64,000 nucleotides of DNA from Flavobacteriales bacterium UBA2669 (GTDB lineage Bacteria; Bacteroidota; Bacteroidia; Flavobacteriales_E; Vicingaceae): contig DEMN01000007.1 of NCBI GenBank assembly GCA_002359215.1, positions 62,001 through 126,000 of the forward strand, in the 5' to 3' direction. Position 1 is the first letter of the stretch. Each line of letters opens with the position of its first letter. The notes beneath the pieces are model-generated. The model was not told the DNA's origin. It saw nothing but the letters and a program-made list of their open reading frames with translations, and did no database searches. A program made the position numbers and the translations under genes. Positions 17,564-26,346 of the stretch are shown here, one piece after another.

Positions 17564-19774
17564 TTAAATTGGTACATATAGTTCTACCCTTGTTCCTGCG
17601 GGTTGGTTGTTTATTTTAAGGTCGTTTATTTTTACCGAAAGCTGATTCCCATTAAGTGAGTTTAACAGCTCTACTCGTTCTTTAGTGATGTTCATTCCAA
17701 AAGAAGGTGAAGTAGTGTTTTGCTTAAGTTTAATAGCGTTTTCACGTCCAATTCCGTTGTCTTCCACCACGCATTTTAATAAATGTTCATTTTCCGGTAA
17801 AAACTGTATTCTTATTATTCCACTTCCCTCTTTATGCGATATTCCGTGCCAAATGGCATTTTCAACGTAAGGCTGTATAAGCATTGATGGTATTTGTTCG
17901 TATTGTGTATCTATGGTTTCATCTACTAAAATCTCATATGAAAATTTGTTATTTAATCGTAACTGTTCCAACTCTAAGTATAAGGTAAGTGTTTCTATTT
18001 CATCTTTTAAAGAGATTCGCTGACGTTTAGTATTGGCTAAGGTGGCCCGCATTAGTTTAGCAAATTTACTCAGGTAAATGGAAGCATCTTTGCTTTCGTT
18101 TTTAGAAATAAAATTTTGGATAGAATTAAGGGTATTAAAAATAAAGTGTGGGTTCATTTGCGAACGAAGAGCCTGTAATTCTGAAGCTAATGCTCTTTGT
18201 TTTTGTTCTTCAATTTGTTTGTTTTTTAGTTGATTTTGTTTTTGAATTAAAAAGTAAATTAAGAATCCTATAATAATTACACCAAAAACAAGCGTTAATA
18301 AAAACCATGCTGACATGTAAAATGGAGGTTGAATGGTAAATGAAATAACTGAAGGTACGGTACTCCAAATTCCTGAATCGTTCATGGCAAAAACTTTAAA
18401 AGTATAGCTGCCGGGAGCTAACGAAGTATAATAGATAGAGGTATTTACGGTATAAATCCATTCTTTATCAAATCCTTCTAACATGTATTTATATTGAATT
18501 CCGGATGGACTATTGCTTATTCCGCTAATATTAAATTCAATAGCGTTGTTTTCATGACTTAATTCATAATGACTTAATGTGGTGGTGTCTTTACCGTTAA
18601 TTTTCACACTGTTTATAAAAACCGATGGAGGCAAAGAATCTTGTCTAACTCTATCTGTTCTAATGGTTTTGGAGTTGATTGGCTTTTCTGTTTGCTGGTC
18701 AACAGGTAAATTTTTTAAAATAAACTTGCTTTGTACTTTTTCGTTTTCAATTTCTGTAGATGAAAAGATAGCCGGAGAACTATAGGTTATAGTTGAGTTA
18801 GCATCAATATGTTCAAACTCATTTTCTAGTTTAAAAACACCATTCCCGGAAGTGCCAAACCATAAGTTGCCTTTAGCATCTTCAGCCACAGAAATAACGG
18901 TTTGATTTCCTAAATATCGGGTAATATTGGCTTCTTTTAAACTTCCATCAGCATAAGAAATGATACCGCCACTATTTAGTGCAAACCAAATTTTGCCTTG
19001 TGAATCTTGAAAAATAAACTCCACATTTTTTTCTACAAAAATTCTATTCAAGAAACTAGTATTGTTAAACCTTATCACTTCGTGTTGTTTAGAAAACAAG
19101 TAGGTTTTATCTTGTAGTTGAACAACATTTGTTCTTGAGTTTCCTGCTGCTTCTGCTAATGGAATAGTAAAGCTATTGGAATTTGTATTTACAAAAAGTT
19201 CGTTTTTAGAAGTGTTTTGGTTGTTTCCGGAAATTAATTTGCCGTTAAACTTTACAACATAATAGGGGTAAGCACTTAGTTTTAAGTTGGAAATGGTTTC
19301 GGTTTTTAAATCAATTTGAATTAAGGAACTACCTACAATTGTGCTTATATAAAAAGTAGAATCAGTAAAAATTACAGAGTTAATTATTTTGTTTTCCACT
19401 CGTTTTTGTACCAATTTATTAAAAGGAAAAGGTACGAGTTGATTGTTTTTTATTTCAAAAATTTCTCCATAAATACTCCAAACATAAAGGTTGTTAGGTG
19501 TTTTTATAAATTTAGAAAGGTTTTCTTCGGTTATAATTTTGGATAAGTTATTGTTTTTTATTTCAAAAACACCTTCGCTGCTAATAAATAGCATTTTATT
19601 TTTATGTTCTACAATATCGTTAAATTGCAAGTAAGGAGAAGTGGAAGATTTGTAATTACTGAAAGAAGGGTTTTGAGCGAATAAGATTTCACTAAAAATA
19701 ATTAGTTGTATGATGATAGTTAATCTTAACAAACCTCCAAATTTTTGATGAAAAGTAGTGATTTTTTGTTTCAC
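17564..19774 (-). CDS. Propeller-type sensor histidine kinase (Reg_prop, Y_Y_Y, His_kinase)
   Basis: The 736-residue protein has a signal peptide (IIIQLIIFSEILFAQN), a periplasmic propeller with Reg_prop-like blades (VISVAEDAKGNLWFGTSGNG), a Y_Y_Y domain near residues 390-475 (YMLEGFDKEWIYT, SLAPGSYTFKVFA), one membrane helix and a coiled-coil. The LytS-type kinase follows: MNPHFIFNTLNSIQNFI with His543, and N-box IQPYVENAIWHG. It would sense an envelope signal and phosphorylate the LytTR regulator next door. No ATG exists near the start; the frame opens after TAG at 19784-19786, so GTG 19774 or TTG 19780/19783 must serve. I chose GTG; the exact start is uncertain. Confidence 0.85.
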   Translation of the reverse strand: MKQKITTFHQKFGGLLRLTIIIQLIIFSEILFAQNPSFSNYKSSTSPYLQFNDIVEHKNKMLFISSEGVFEIKNNNLSKIITEENLSKFIKTPNNLYVWSIYGEIFEIKNNQLVPFPFNKLVQKRVENKIINSVIFTDSTFYISTIVGSSLIQIDLKTETISNLKLSAYPYYVVKFNGKLISGNNQNTSKNELFVNTNSNSFTIPLAEAAGNSRTNVVQLQDKTYLFSKQHEVIRFNNTSFLNRIFVEKNVEFIFQDSQGKIWFALNSGGIISYADGSLKEANITRYLGNQTVISVAEDAKGNLWFGTSGNGVFKLENEFEHIDANSTITYSSPAIFSSTEIENEKVQSKFILKNLPVDQQTEKPINSKTIRTDRVRQDSLPPSVFINSVKINGKDTTTLSHYELSHENNAIEFNISGISNSPSGIQYKYMLEGFDKEWIYTVNTSIYYTSLAPGSYTFKVFAMNDSGIWSTVPSVISFTIQPPFYMSAWFLLTLVFGVIIIGFLIYFLIQKQNQLKNKQIEEQKQRALASELQALRSQMNPHFIFNTLNSIQNFISKNESKDASIYLSKFAKLMRATLANTKRQRISLKDEIETLTLYLELEQLRLNNKFSYEILVDETIDTQYEQIPSMLIQPYVENAIWHGISHKEGSGIIRIQFLPENEHLLKCVVEDNGIGRENAIKLKQNTTSPSFGMNITKERVELLNSLNGNQLSVKINDLKINNQPAGTRVELYVPI

Positions 19775-19840
19775 AATCAACAACTAATATAGTTTTGGTC
19801 GATTTTAATATACAAATGGTAGGGTTTAGTATATAAAAGG

Positions 19841-21133
19841 TTATTTGTTAAATAGAAAAACCAAGTCTAATACCGGTGAAGTATGGGTATAAGAAAACAG
19901 TACGCTTTTAGATGAAAAATCATAGGCTGTAATGGTATTTCCGTCAATTACGTAAAGCTCGTTAGAGAAAGCATCATATTTTATTTTATTAGCGTTTATC
20001 CCGTTTAAATAAGGTAAAGTAGAGTGTGTATTAGAATTAACTAGCACTAAATTTCCGTTTTGAGCAATTAAATAAACTCCTGTGCTAATTTCTTCTGCAT
20101 CAATAATTGTTCCTGCTGATAACCCAAAAGGAGTCGATTTTGAATTAAACTGAGCATCATAAATTTGTATTTTACCATCATTGGTAGTATAGTCATTGGC
20201 TAATAAAACTGCTTTATTTGGAGTGAAAGCAAAAATATCAACTACATCTTCTGTTAGTTGCAACTGATGAATTATTGTTCCTGAGTTAGTCCAATATGCT
20301 GTAATAAATCTGGTATTATTTCCTATGGCTTTTTCTTCAGAAATGAAAACATTATCATGAACTAAACCATTTTCGGGATAATAGTTTGTTTGAACATTTG
20401 AAAAATAAGTAGGACTTCCATTAGAGTTGTAGGCTCTGATTTCACCGTTTCTTATTCCTACATAAAGTTCTTTATCATGAAAAAATATATTGGTATAATA
20501 AGGAACAGATGAGTTTGGATAAGCTGTATTCCAAACTAGGCTTCCTGTGCTTATATCATAAGCCATAATTTTTGCATTATACTGTCCAACACTAATTAAT
20601 TGTTGACCATAAGAGTTGGCAGCTCCACCTAAAAAATCTGAGTTTACTGTTTTAAATAAGTTGGCACTATTTGCATTTAACTGATAAATAGAGGTTGAAT
20701 TTCCTGAGTTATCGTAAAAAAAGACACCTGTTCTCGTTTTTGGGATTTCACCATAAGAAATATTAATGTATTTACTGGTTGTATTGTTACCATCACTTGC
20801 CTGAATACTAAAATAATACTGTCCTGAAGGCATGTGTAAATCATCGAAAAAATAAGGGGTATTAAACGAAAAATCTTTTTCATTTGGGGTATAAGAAATT
20901 GTAGGCAAAACAGGGATGTCATTACTGTTTCTTAGAGAAATAGAAACACTCTTAACAACATTATTATCACTAATAGAACCTGTAATAAAAACAGTGTCAT
21001 TCCCATTGATTTGTTGGTTATTATAGGGTGATGATATTGAAATTAGAGGCACTTGTTCATCAGTAATTTTTTCGCAAGAATTCAAAAAAATTATAAAGCT
21101 TAATAAAAGTAATATAGTTGTTCTATTTATCAT
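19841..21133 (-). CDS. Surface or periplasmic lipoprotein with Ig-like and propeller-like regions
   Basis: The 430-residue protein has a lipoprotein signal (LLLLSFIIFLNSCEK, lipidated Cys after LNS). An Ig-like domain follows (PLISISSPYNNQQINGND, VFITGSISDNNVVKSVS; residues about 30-125). The remainder has repeated strands of the kind seen in PQQ-like propellers (GQYNAKIMAYDISTGSLVW, DKELYVGIRNGEIRAYNSNG). The ATG at 21133 is preferred to an in-frame TTG six bases upstream. It stands next to the sensor kinase gene on the same strand. Function is unknown. Confidence 0.78.
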   Translation of the reverse strand: MINRTTILLLLSFIIFLNSCEKITDEQVPLISISSPYNNQQINGNDTVFITGSISDNNVVKSVSISLRNSNDIPVLPTISYTPNEKDFSFNTPYFFDDLHMPSGQYYFSIQASDGNNTTSKYINISYGEIPKTRTGVFFYDNSGNSTSIYQLNANSANLFKTVNSDFLGGAANSYGQQLISVGQYNAKIMAYDISTGSLVWNTAYPNSSVPYYTNIFFHDKELYVGIRNGEIRAYNSNGSPTYFSNVQTNYYPENGLVHDNVFISEEKAIGNNTRFITAYWTNSGTIIHQLQLTEDVVDIFAFTPNKAVLLANDYTTNDGKIQIYDAQFNSKSTPFGLSAGTIIDAEEISTGVYLIAQNGNLVLVNSNTHSTLPYLNGINANKIKYDAFSNELYVIDGNTITAYDFSSKSVLFSYTHTSPVLDLVFLFNK

Positions 21134-21168
21134 AGTCAAAGTAAAATTAATGCTTTTTTTTAGAAAGC

Positions 21169-21200
21169 AAAAAGCAAGTGCTAAAAAACACTTGCTTTTT
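21169..21200 (-). terminator. Terminator after the exported-protein cluster
   Basis: AAAAAGCAAGTG (21169-21180) pairs with CACTTGCTTTTT (21189-21200) around an 8-base loop, a 12-bp stem with T runs on both strands. It lies just past the end of the cluster 21229-26802 and before the lipoprotein gene, so it probably ends that transcript. Confidence 0.8.
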
Positions 21201-21228
21201 TGGTTGTATGGCGGAAGAGAGTAATATT

Positions 21229-21873
21229 TTATTTATTTCCACCTATTCTAATACCAATTTTTAATGCTAGTCTTAAATCTACTGGAATTTCATTTCCGAT
21301 ATAAGGGGTGTAATCACTTTCATTAAATTGTTCGTCAGGCAAGTTTTCGGCAAAAGAATCACTATATTTAACATTGTTAACTATAAATTTTCCGATACCG
21401 AAGGTAGCTTCTAAAAATAAAGCACCTTTAGATTGCCATTTATAGCCTGCTAATGCGCCCAATCCAAAAGCTGAGGTAGATACGTCTGTTTTTCCAATAA
21501 TTATATTATTGGCATCGTTTGGATCTTGAACAGCATAAGCATTATCTTTTGCATTGGAACTTCTATATTTTCCGTAAACGCCAATATAGACTCCATCATT
21601 TCCTTTGTTAGGAGTTGCATAAAATTTATACTCAGGAATAATATTCATTTCAGAATATTTTTCTACATCTCCATAAATCGACTTACCATCTGCAAACATA
21701 TTGTCTGATGCGAAATTAATGTTTATTCCTATAGAGTTGGAGCTATTCATTAGGTAATCATAGCCAATTCCATATTTGGAAAAAGCAAAACCTAAAACAT
21801 CTGTACTTATGTCGTGTTGTGCTTTTAGTCCTAACCCTGAGAACAGTAAAGCCGTAATTATTAATTTTTTCAT
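21229..21873 (-). CDS. Small outer-membrane beta-barrel protein
   Basis: The 214-residue protein has a signal peptide (MKKLIITALLFSGLGLKAQH) followed by about eight alternating amphipathic strands (YGIGYDYLMNSSNSIGIN, IIPEYKFYA, GVYIGVYGKYRS, LGALAGYKWQ, ALFLEATFGIG, LALKIGIRIG). This is the pattern of OmpW/OmpA-type eight-stranded barrels or DUF3575 proteins of Bacteroidota. It is the last gene of a seven-gene run of exported proteins, 27 bases after the preceding one, and is followed by a strong terminator. It may serve as the outer-membrane component of that system; this is inference from position. Confidence 0.78.
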   Translation of the reverse strand: MKKLIITALLFSGLGLKAQHDISTDVLGFAFSKYGIGYDYLMNSSNSIGININFASDNMFADGKSIYGDVEKYSEMNIIPEYKFYATPNKGNDGVYIGVYGKYRSSNAKDNAYAVQDPNDANNIIIGKTDVSTSAFGLGALAGYKWQSKGALFLEATFGIGKFIVNNVKYSDSFAENLPDEQFNESDYTPYIGNEIPVDLRLALKIGIRIGGNK

Positions 21874-21900
21874 CTTAATTTAGTTTAATTTAAACAAAAA

Positions 21901-22857
21901 TTACCAAAGGGATTTGTAGATAACAGTATCTGGTTGACCATTTCCATAAGCTACACCTATATCTCTAATAGCTTGAATCATTTCACTTTTTTGTTCTTGG
22001 TCTTTTAATATATATTTCCATTCTCTTGCATCAATTTCTTTAACTCTGGCTTCAATTTTACTCATTAATGCTTTTACTTGAGTAAAGCATGATGTTTGAG
22101 GCTCAATAGTTGAAAGAATTGCTCCTGCTTTTTCCGCTGCTTCAATATCTTGAGCTGCATTCCAAATAGTTTGAGCTTCTTGTAATTTCAATTTACAATC
22201 TCTTTCAATTTTCTTTAAATAAATAGGTTCAACAGCTTTCATGCTTTTCTCAAAACATTCGTCACAAGCATCTGGCACACTACTTAATAGGAAAATAGCT
22301 TCTTCAAATTGATTTTGAGCTTCTAAGTTCTTGGCTTTTTTAATGATTAAATCACAGTTGTTGTTATAATAATCTATTATTTTAGTTTTTCCCTCTTTAA
22401 TGAATGCTTGAACCTCAGGATGAGCAGGTTTAATCATTTTGATTCCAGCCATATATGCTTTGGTTTCATTAACACCTACTCCTTTAACTGTTATAGTTTT
22501 ACTAGAAAAAGCAGTTCCTTCAAAACCATCACCAATATAAAGTGTTACGTCTAATGTATAAGAGTGCATTGTTGGAGGTCCGGGAAGTATATCTTTCGAG
22601 GAAACAGTAATATTGGCAGAAATAACAAATCTAGAATTAAAAGGACTAGCTGAAATTCCATTTTTGGTGATTACTTCCTTTAATTTATTAGTAAGCATGT
22701 TGTTTGCACTACTTGGCATTCCTTCAATTTGCTCAGGAACCCATGCAGTAAGCATTAGTCTGCTCATTTCCGAATCTGATGCTTTTGATTGAGCAAAAGC
22801 ATTATTACTGATTAATAACATGGTTATTGACACCAGTAAAAAGTTTAATTTTTTCAT
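21901..22857 (-). CDS. Exported hypothetical protein of the 21-27 kb cluster
   Basis: The 318-residue protein has a signal peptide (LLVSITMLLISNNAFAQ). Residues about 60-160 form an alpha/beta region (RFVISANITVSSKDI, TLDVTLYIGDG, FSSKTITVKGVGVNET) that recalls the N-terminal fold of LPP20/FlgT or TolB-like proteins. The C-terminal half is helical with paired Cys (NCDLI; VPDACDEC) and TPR-like spacing (EAQNQFEEAIFLLSSVP), so a disulfide in the periplasm is likely. It lies 24 bases after the DUF6175-like gene. I do not know a function. Confidence 0.75.
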   Translation of the reverse strand: MKKLNFLLVSITMLLISNNAFAQSKASDSEMSRLMLTAWVPEQIEGMPSSANNMLTNKLKEVITKNGISASPFNSRFVISANITVSSKDILPGPPTMHSYTLDVTLYIGDGFEGTAFSSKTITVKGVGVNETKAYMAGIKMIKPAHPEVQAFIKEGKTKIIDYYNNNCDLIIKKAKNLEAQNQFEEAIFLLSSVPDACDECFEKSMKAVEPIYLKKIERDCKLKLQEAQTIWNAAQDIEAAEKAGAILSTIEPQTSCFTQVKALMSKIEARVKEIDAREWKYILKDQEQKSEMIQAIRDIGVAYGNGQPDTVIYKSLW

Positions 22858-22881
22858 AGTAAATTGGTTTTAAAATGTTTA

Positions 22882-23826
22882 TTATTTTCCTCCTAGTATA
22901 ATGGTTGCTCTTCCTAATCCTTTAACAACTACTTTATTTGGAACACCAAGATCGGCTAAATACTTACTTAGCTCTCTAGCAAAACCTCTTGTGTCTAAGG
23001 CTCTTCCTTGTGCATTATGAAGTGGCATTCTAACTTGTTCAAAAGTCATCATGTTTTCTGTTACATCAAGTACACTAAAACGATTTTTAACTGTGTTAGC
23101 AGCCATCCAATCTTCAATTACATACGACAATTCATCACCATTTACTTCGGATTCTAAATCAAACTCTGAATCGCTCCATTTCTGGATTTTAACAATAACC
23201 TCTCTTCCATTCTCAAACATGTCTTCAAAATGAGTTTGAAGAGAAGCATTAAAGTTATCAATATGAGCAGTTACTGCCTCTTGTAATAAAACAGGAGTTT
23301 CTGCTGTAAATGAAGGAGCTCCTGTTCCTTGAGCACCTGCAATTTGCTTATCAGTATAAGCGTCTAACCCTTGAAGGATAAATGTTACTGATTTTTTTGG
23401 ACCTGTAGTATTTACTGTCCATGTTAATTGCATAATAATATCTGCTTTAGCCACCTTTTTAAGTTTATCCATAGGTGTTTCCTCAATATCACTTCCTGAG
23501 TCTTTCGAAGTCATCACATTGTCTTCAGCAGCATTTGATTCTAATGTTTTTAATACAGATTCTAGGTTTTTTAATGGAAAACCTCTTTCTGTCATCATGT
23601 TATTGATGGCACTAATTACCAAAAGCACATCAGAATCTTCTTGTAAAGCTTTTTTATAATCAGGAATTTTAATTTTTGTTCCTTGGTTATCAAATTCCAT
23701 GAAATAACCATTTTTAATACACCAATTATCGCTTGGTACCACCATAATGGTAGGTTTTTTTGCTTGTCCGAATGTAGTTGAAATTGCTGTTAATGCAATA
23801 CTGCAAACTAGTAATATTTTTTTCAT
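22882..23826 (-). CDS. DUF6175-like exported protein
   Basis: The 314-residue protein has a signal peptide (MKKILLVCSIALTAISTTFG). PTIMVVPSDNWC follows directly, and then GFPLKNLESVLKTL and KVAKADIIMQLTW, which suggest a TolB/CsgG-type alpha/beta fold: a strand ending in a polar loop, a helix naming a second partner and a strand in the middle. From memory this is the DUF6175 family of Bacteroidota, of unknown function. The late RALDTRGFARELSKYL segment is a conserved-looking helix. It lies 28 bases downstream of a small lipoprotein gene in the same run, so the products are likely made together. Confidence 0.75.
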   Translation of the reverse strand: MKKILLVCSIALTAISTTFGQAKKPTIMVVPSDNWCIKNGYFMEFDNQGTKIKIPDYKKALQEDSDVLLVISAINNMMTERGFPLKNLESVLKTLESNAAEDNVMTSKDSGSDIEETPMDKLKKVAKADIIMQLTWTVNTTGPKKSVTFILQGLDAYTDKQIAGAQGTGAPSFTAETPVLLQEAVTAHIDNFNASLQTHFEDMFENGREVIVKIQKWSDSEFDLESEVNGDELSYVIEDWMAANTVKNRFSVLDVTENMMTFEQVRMPLHNAQGRALDTRGFARELSKYLADLGVPNKVVVKGLGRATIILGGK

Positions 23827-23854
23827 AATATTTTAAATTATTTTTTTGGTTATA

Positions 23855-24361
23855 TTATTTAATTATTTTATCTGCCATCATTCTATCTTTTAATTTAGCT
23901 CTTTGAACTCTAATGATAACGCCATAAGTTACTTGATCTTCGTATTTTTTTCTACCTTGAACTACAGAAAAGTGCATATCTGAGCCATCTTCTCCAGTAA
24001 TGAATTCTTTATATGCTCCTTGATCTGTAAAGAAGGCATTAAAATAGTCTTCATATTTTTCTTGAGCATTAACTTCAAAAATTATCGGTTTTGTATTACA
24101 ATCTTGTTTTCCATTATTGATACCTTTAAAAAGTACATCTCTAATACCATTCTTTTTAGCTTGTTCAACAGCGTCTTCTCTGTTTCTACCCATACCCCAA
24201 GCTTTTACTGTTTGAGAGCCATCCATTTCAACTCCCATACATTCGGTTTCGTAGGTATAGTTTCCAGACATATTTCTTTGTGGATTTCCACAAGACTCCA
24301 TAACGGAAGTTATTACAAAAATTGTTAATATACTTCCTAATATAATTCCTAGTTTTTTCAT
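23855..24361 (-). CDS. Small lipoprotein, LPP20-like, paralogue of the next upstream gene
   Basis: The 168-residue protein has a lipoprotein signal (ILTIFVITSVMESCGN, lipidated Cys after MES). The domain has YETECMGVEMDGSQTVKAW, then REDAVEQAKKNGIRDVLFKG. The stretch with a strand, AxxxAKKNGxxxxxFxG and a later DYFNAFFTDQGAYKEFI is shared with the gene at 24392-24913 (IECVGIGKPGTKVIKVW, AINQAKKNAVHGIIFQG, FFEEFFKDNGKYMKFV), so the two arose by duplication. The strand-helix pattern resembles LPP20/FlgT domains. Function is unknown. Confidence 0.75.
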   Translation of the reverse strand: MKKLGIILGSILTIFVITSVMESCGNPQRNMSGNYTYETECMGVEMDGSQTVKAWGMGRNREDAVEQAKKNGIRDVLFKGINNGKQDCNTKPIIFEVNAQEKYEDYFNAFFTDQGAYKEFITGEDGSDMHFSVVQGRKKYEDQVTYGVIIRVQRAKLKDRMMADKIIK

Positions 24362-24391
24362 TTGTTAATCTATATTATTGTTAATACTAAA

Positions 24392-24913
24392 TTAGAACCC
24401 TGAGGATAACCCTTTAACAATTCCTGCATCTTCTAAATCTTTTCTTAAAAGATCAACCATTACGGTTACTACTACACCAATTTTGTATTCTTTACCAACT
24501 TTCATTGTAGTTGGTGTTCCATCTCCTGATGTTGAAACAAACTTCATGTACTTACCATTATCTTTAAAAAATTCTTCAAAAAAATCTGCTTTTTGTTGTT
24601 CTAAAGCAGGATCATTAGTCAATGGTTTTTGATTGGTACAACCTTGAGCTCCACCTGCATATCCTTGAAAAATAATTCCGTGAACAGCATTTTTCTTAGC
24701 TTGGTTAATAGCAATTGTTGCTTTCTTAGAATAAGACCAAACTTTAATTACTTTGGTTCCTGGTTTTCCAATACCAACACATTCAATTTCATACCTCCAA
24801 TTTTCAGTATCTTTATTCGCTTTTTTTTGTTTGTTGATTTGTGCGGTTGATGTCAACACAAAAAACATCATAAGAGTTGAGAATAGACTTATTTGTTTCA
24901 TTATTGTTTTCAT
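24392..24913 (-). CDS. Exported LPP20-like protein, non-lipidated paralogue
   Basis: The 173-residue protein has a Sec signal (ISLFSTLMMFFVLTSTAQIN) and no lipobox. The body aligns by eye with the lipoprotein 30 bases downstream: YEIECVGIGKPGTKV, QAKKNAVHGIIFQG, GCTNQKPLT in place of DCNTKPI, FFEEFFKDNGKYMKFVS, and YKIGVVVTVMVDLLRKDLED in place of YGVIIRVQRAKLKDRM. One form is membrane-anchored and the other free, which suggests two partners of one periplasmic complex. The start could also be the ATG four codons in. Confidence 0.75.
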   Translation of the reverse strand: MKTIMKQISLFSTLMMFFVLTSTAQINKQKKANKDTENWRYEIECVGIGKPGTKVIKVWSYSKKATIAINQAKKNAVHGIIFQGYAGGAQGCTNQKPLTNDPALEQQKADFFEEFFKDNGKYMKFVSTSGDGTPTTMKVGKEYKIGVVVTVMVDLLRKDLEDAGIVKGLSSGF

Positions 24914-24940
24914 ATTTTTTTGATTTTTAATTTATATAAG

Positions 24941-26293
24941 TTAATTAATTTGTCTGATTAACATTCCGGGATAAAAACCCTTACCTCCTTTAAAGTGAGT
25001 AAACTCTATATTATTTTCAATTTCTATCGGGTTACCTTCTTCATCTAATGGTTCTTCTCCTATATTGTATTTATTATTCCAAATATTTTTTTTATCCACC
25101 TTTATAATTCCTTTTCTTTTATAAGTAACTCTTCCTTCAGTATCAAATTGTTGTTCTAAAACTTCATATTTATCACCCCCTTCTAAACCTTCTTTCAAAC
25201 CAATTTTAGCTCCTAATGGATCAATGCTAACTAATGGTGTTTTTGTTCTAAAAGGTTCAAATTTTCTTTGAAGTTTATTATAAACAGAATTAATAGATTT
25301 TAAAGTAGCGTTTTCAATTATCATTTCTTCACTTTCGGCATTTGAACCTAATCCTGAAATTAGTGCTCTTGTTTTTTCGTATCCTAAAAGTTTTAGTTGG
25401 AATAAATCTGAATTATCAAATATAGTCTTTTTAGCTGGGTCTATAGAAGTAGAATCCATCCACATATCCATGTAAAAAACAGCTTCAATAGAATCATTCC
25501 ATTCCATTTGATATAGATAGGCGGTTGTCCAAATTGAATATCCTTGTCTTGCTTTTTCATAGGCACTTTTAGCAATATCTAAAGCTGCTTCTTGTAATGC
25601 TGCAGGAAGTTTAGCAGCAGCATCTTTAGCTATGTCATAAGTGATTTTTGCTGTTTCTTCGTTACTTACAAATTTTGAATAGTTTACAACCACAAAAGTG
25701 TTGTTAATTAATTCAATACCTGCATCTTTTAACATGTCTAACCCTCTTTCTGTACTTAATGCCATATCAGCTGCTTGAGCAGAAGCATCATAAGCTCCTC
25801 TTTCTTGAATTAATGACATATCAAAAGCACCCTCTTCACTTCTATTAAACCACTTAGCAATCATTTTGTTGGCTAATTTAGTATCTTTAAAATATTGGTT
25901 AATGGCAGCACTAAAATCTTTATCTTTCGCCTTTTTACCTTCTTTAATTTCGTTAATTTTATCCTGATAGTTTTTTATATTAAAAGACTTATCGTCTGTT
26001 GTATGATTATTGTATTTATCAGGAAATTCTGCATTTTTGAATGTACGGAGAATTAAGTCTTTTTTAGGAAGATTATCATCTTCAATAATCATTGTATGTA
26101 GAGATCCTCTTCTGTATTTTACAATCTCAGTATGTTTATCTATTTTTTGAATTTTGGTTATATCCTCTTTCTCTTTTTTTACCTCATTTTCTTCAACCTT
26201 TTCTAAAGTCTGTTCTTGAGCATTTAATGGAGATATTTGAAGATTAAGAAACAGAGTTAAAATTAACCCTGACCAAGAAATATATATTTTCAT
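24941..26293 (-). CDS. Large exported hypothetical protein of the 21-27 kb cluster
   Basis: The 450-residue protein has a signal peptide (WSGLILTLFLNLQISPLNAQ). A charged linker follows, then KYRRGSLHTMIIEDDNLPKKD, a mainly helical middle (residues 130-270, LAALQEAALDIAKSAYEKAR-like spacing; NKMIAKWFNRS) and a C-terminal beta region (TPLVSIDPLGAKIGLKEGLE, VTYKRKGIIKVDKK) that resembles a small barrel. It starts 20 bases past a hairpin terminator that follows the small helical protein gene. I do not recognise a function. It is the largest product of the run and a candidate core component. Confidence 0.75.
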   Translation of the reverse strand: MKIYISWSGLILTLFLNLQISPLNAQEQTLEKVEENEVKKEKEDITKIQKIDKHTEIVKYRRGSLHTMIIEDDNLPKKDLILRTFKNAEFPDKYNNHTTDDKSFNIKNYQDKINEIKEGKKAKDKDFSAAINQYFKDTKLANKMIAKWFNRSEEGAFDMSLIQERGAYDASAQAADMALSTERGLDMLKDAGIELINNTFVVVNYSKFVSNEETAKITYDIAKDAAAKLPAALQEAALDIAKSAYEKARQGYSIWTTAYLYQMEWNDSIEAVFYMDMWMDSTSIDPAKKTIFDNSDLFQLKLLGYEKTRALISGLGSNAESEEMIIENATLKSINSVYNKLQRKFEPFRTKTPLVSIDPLGAKIGLKEGLEGGDKYEVLEQQFDTEGRVTYKRKGIIKVDKKNIWNNKYNIGEEPLDEEGNPIEIENNIEFTHFKGGKGFYPGMLIRQIN

Positions 26294-26312
26294 TTAGTAT
26301 TAAAATTATAAA

Positions 26313-26344
26313 AAAAGAGAATTGATCAATCAATTCTCTTTTTT
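26313..26344 (-). terminator. Hairpin terminator inside the exported-protein cluster
   Basis: AAAAAGAGAATTGA (26313-26326) pairs perfectly with TCAATTCTCTTTTT (26331-26344) around a 4-base TCAA loop, a 14-bp stem followed on the minus strand by a T run. It lies two bases after the stop of the 151-residue gene. It should stop most transcripts there, so the downstream six genes either have their own promoter or are made in smaller amounts. Confidence 0.75.
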
Positions 26345-26346
26345 AA

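Noticed and set aside
23855..24361. The small lipoprotein as a phage or toxin immunity protein
   Set aside because: The paralogue next to it, the export signals and the position in a seven-gene run fit an envelope role; no toxin is adjacent.
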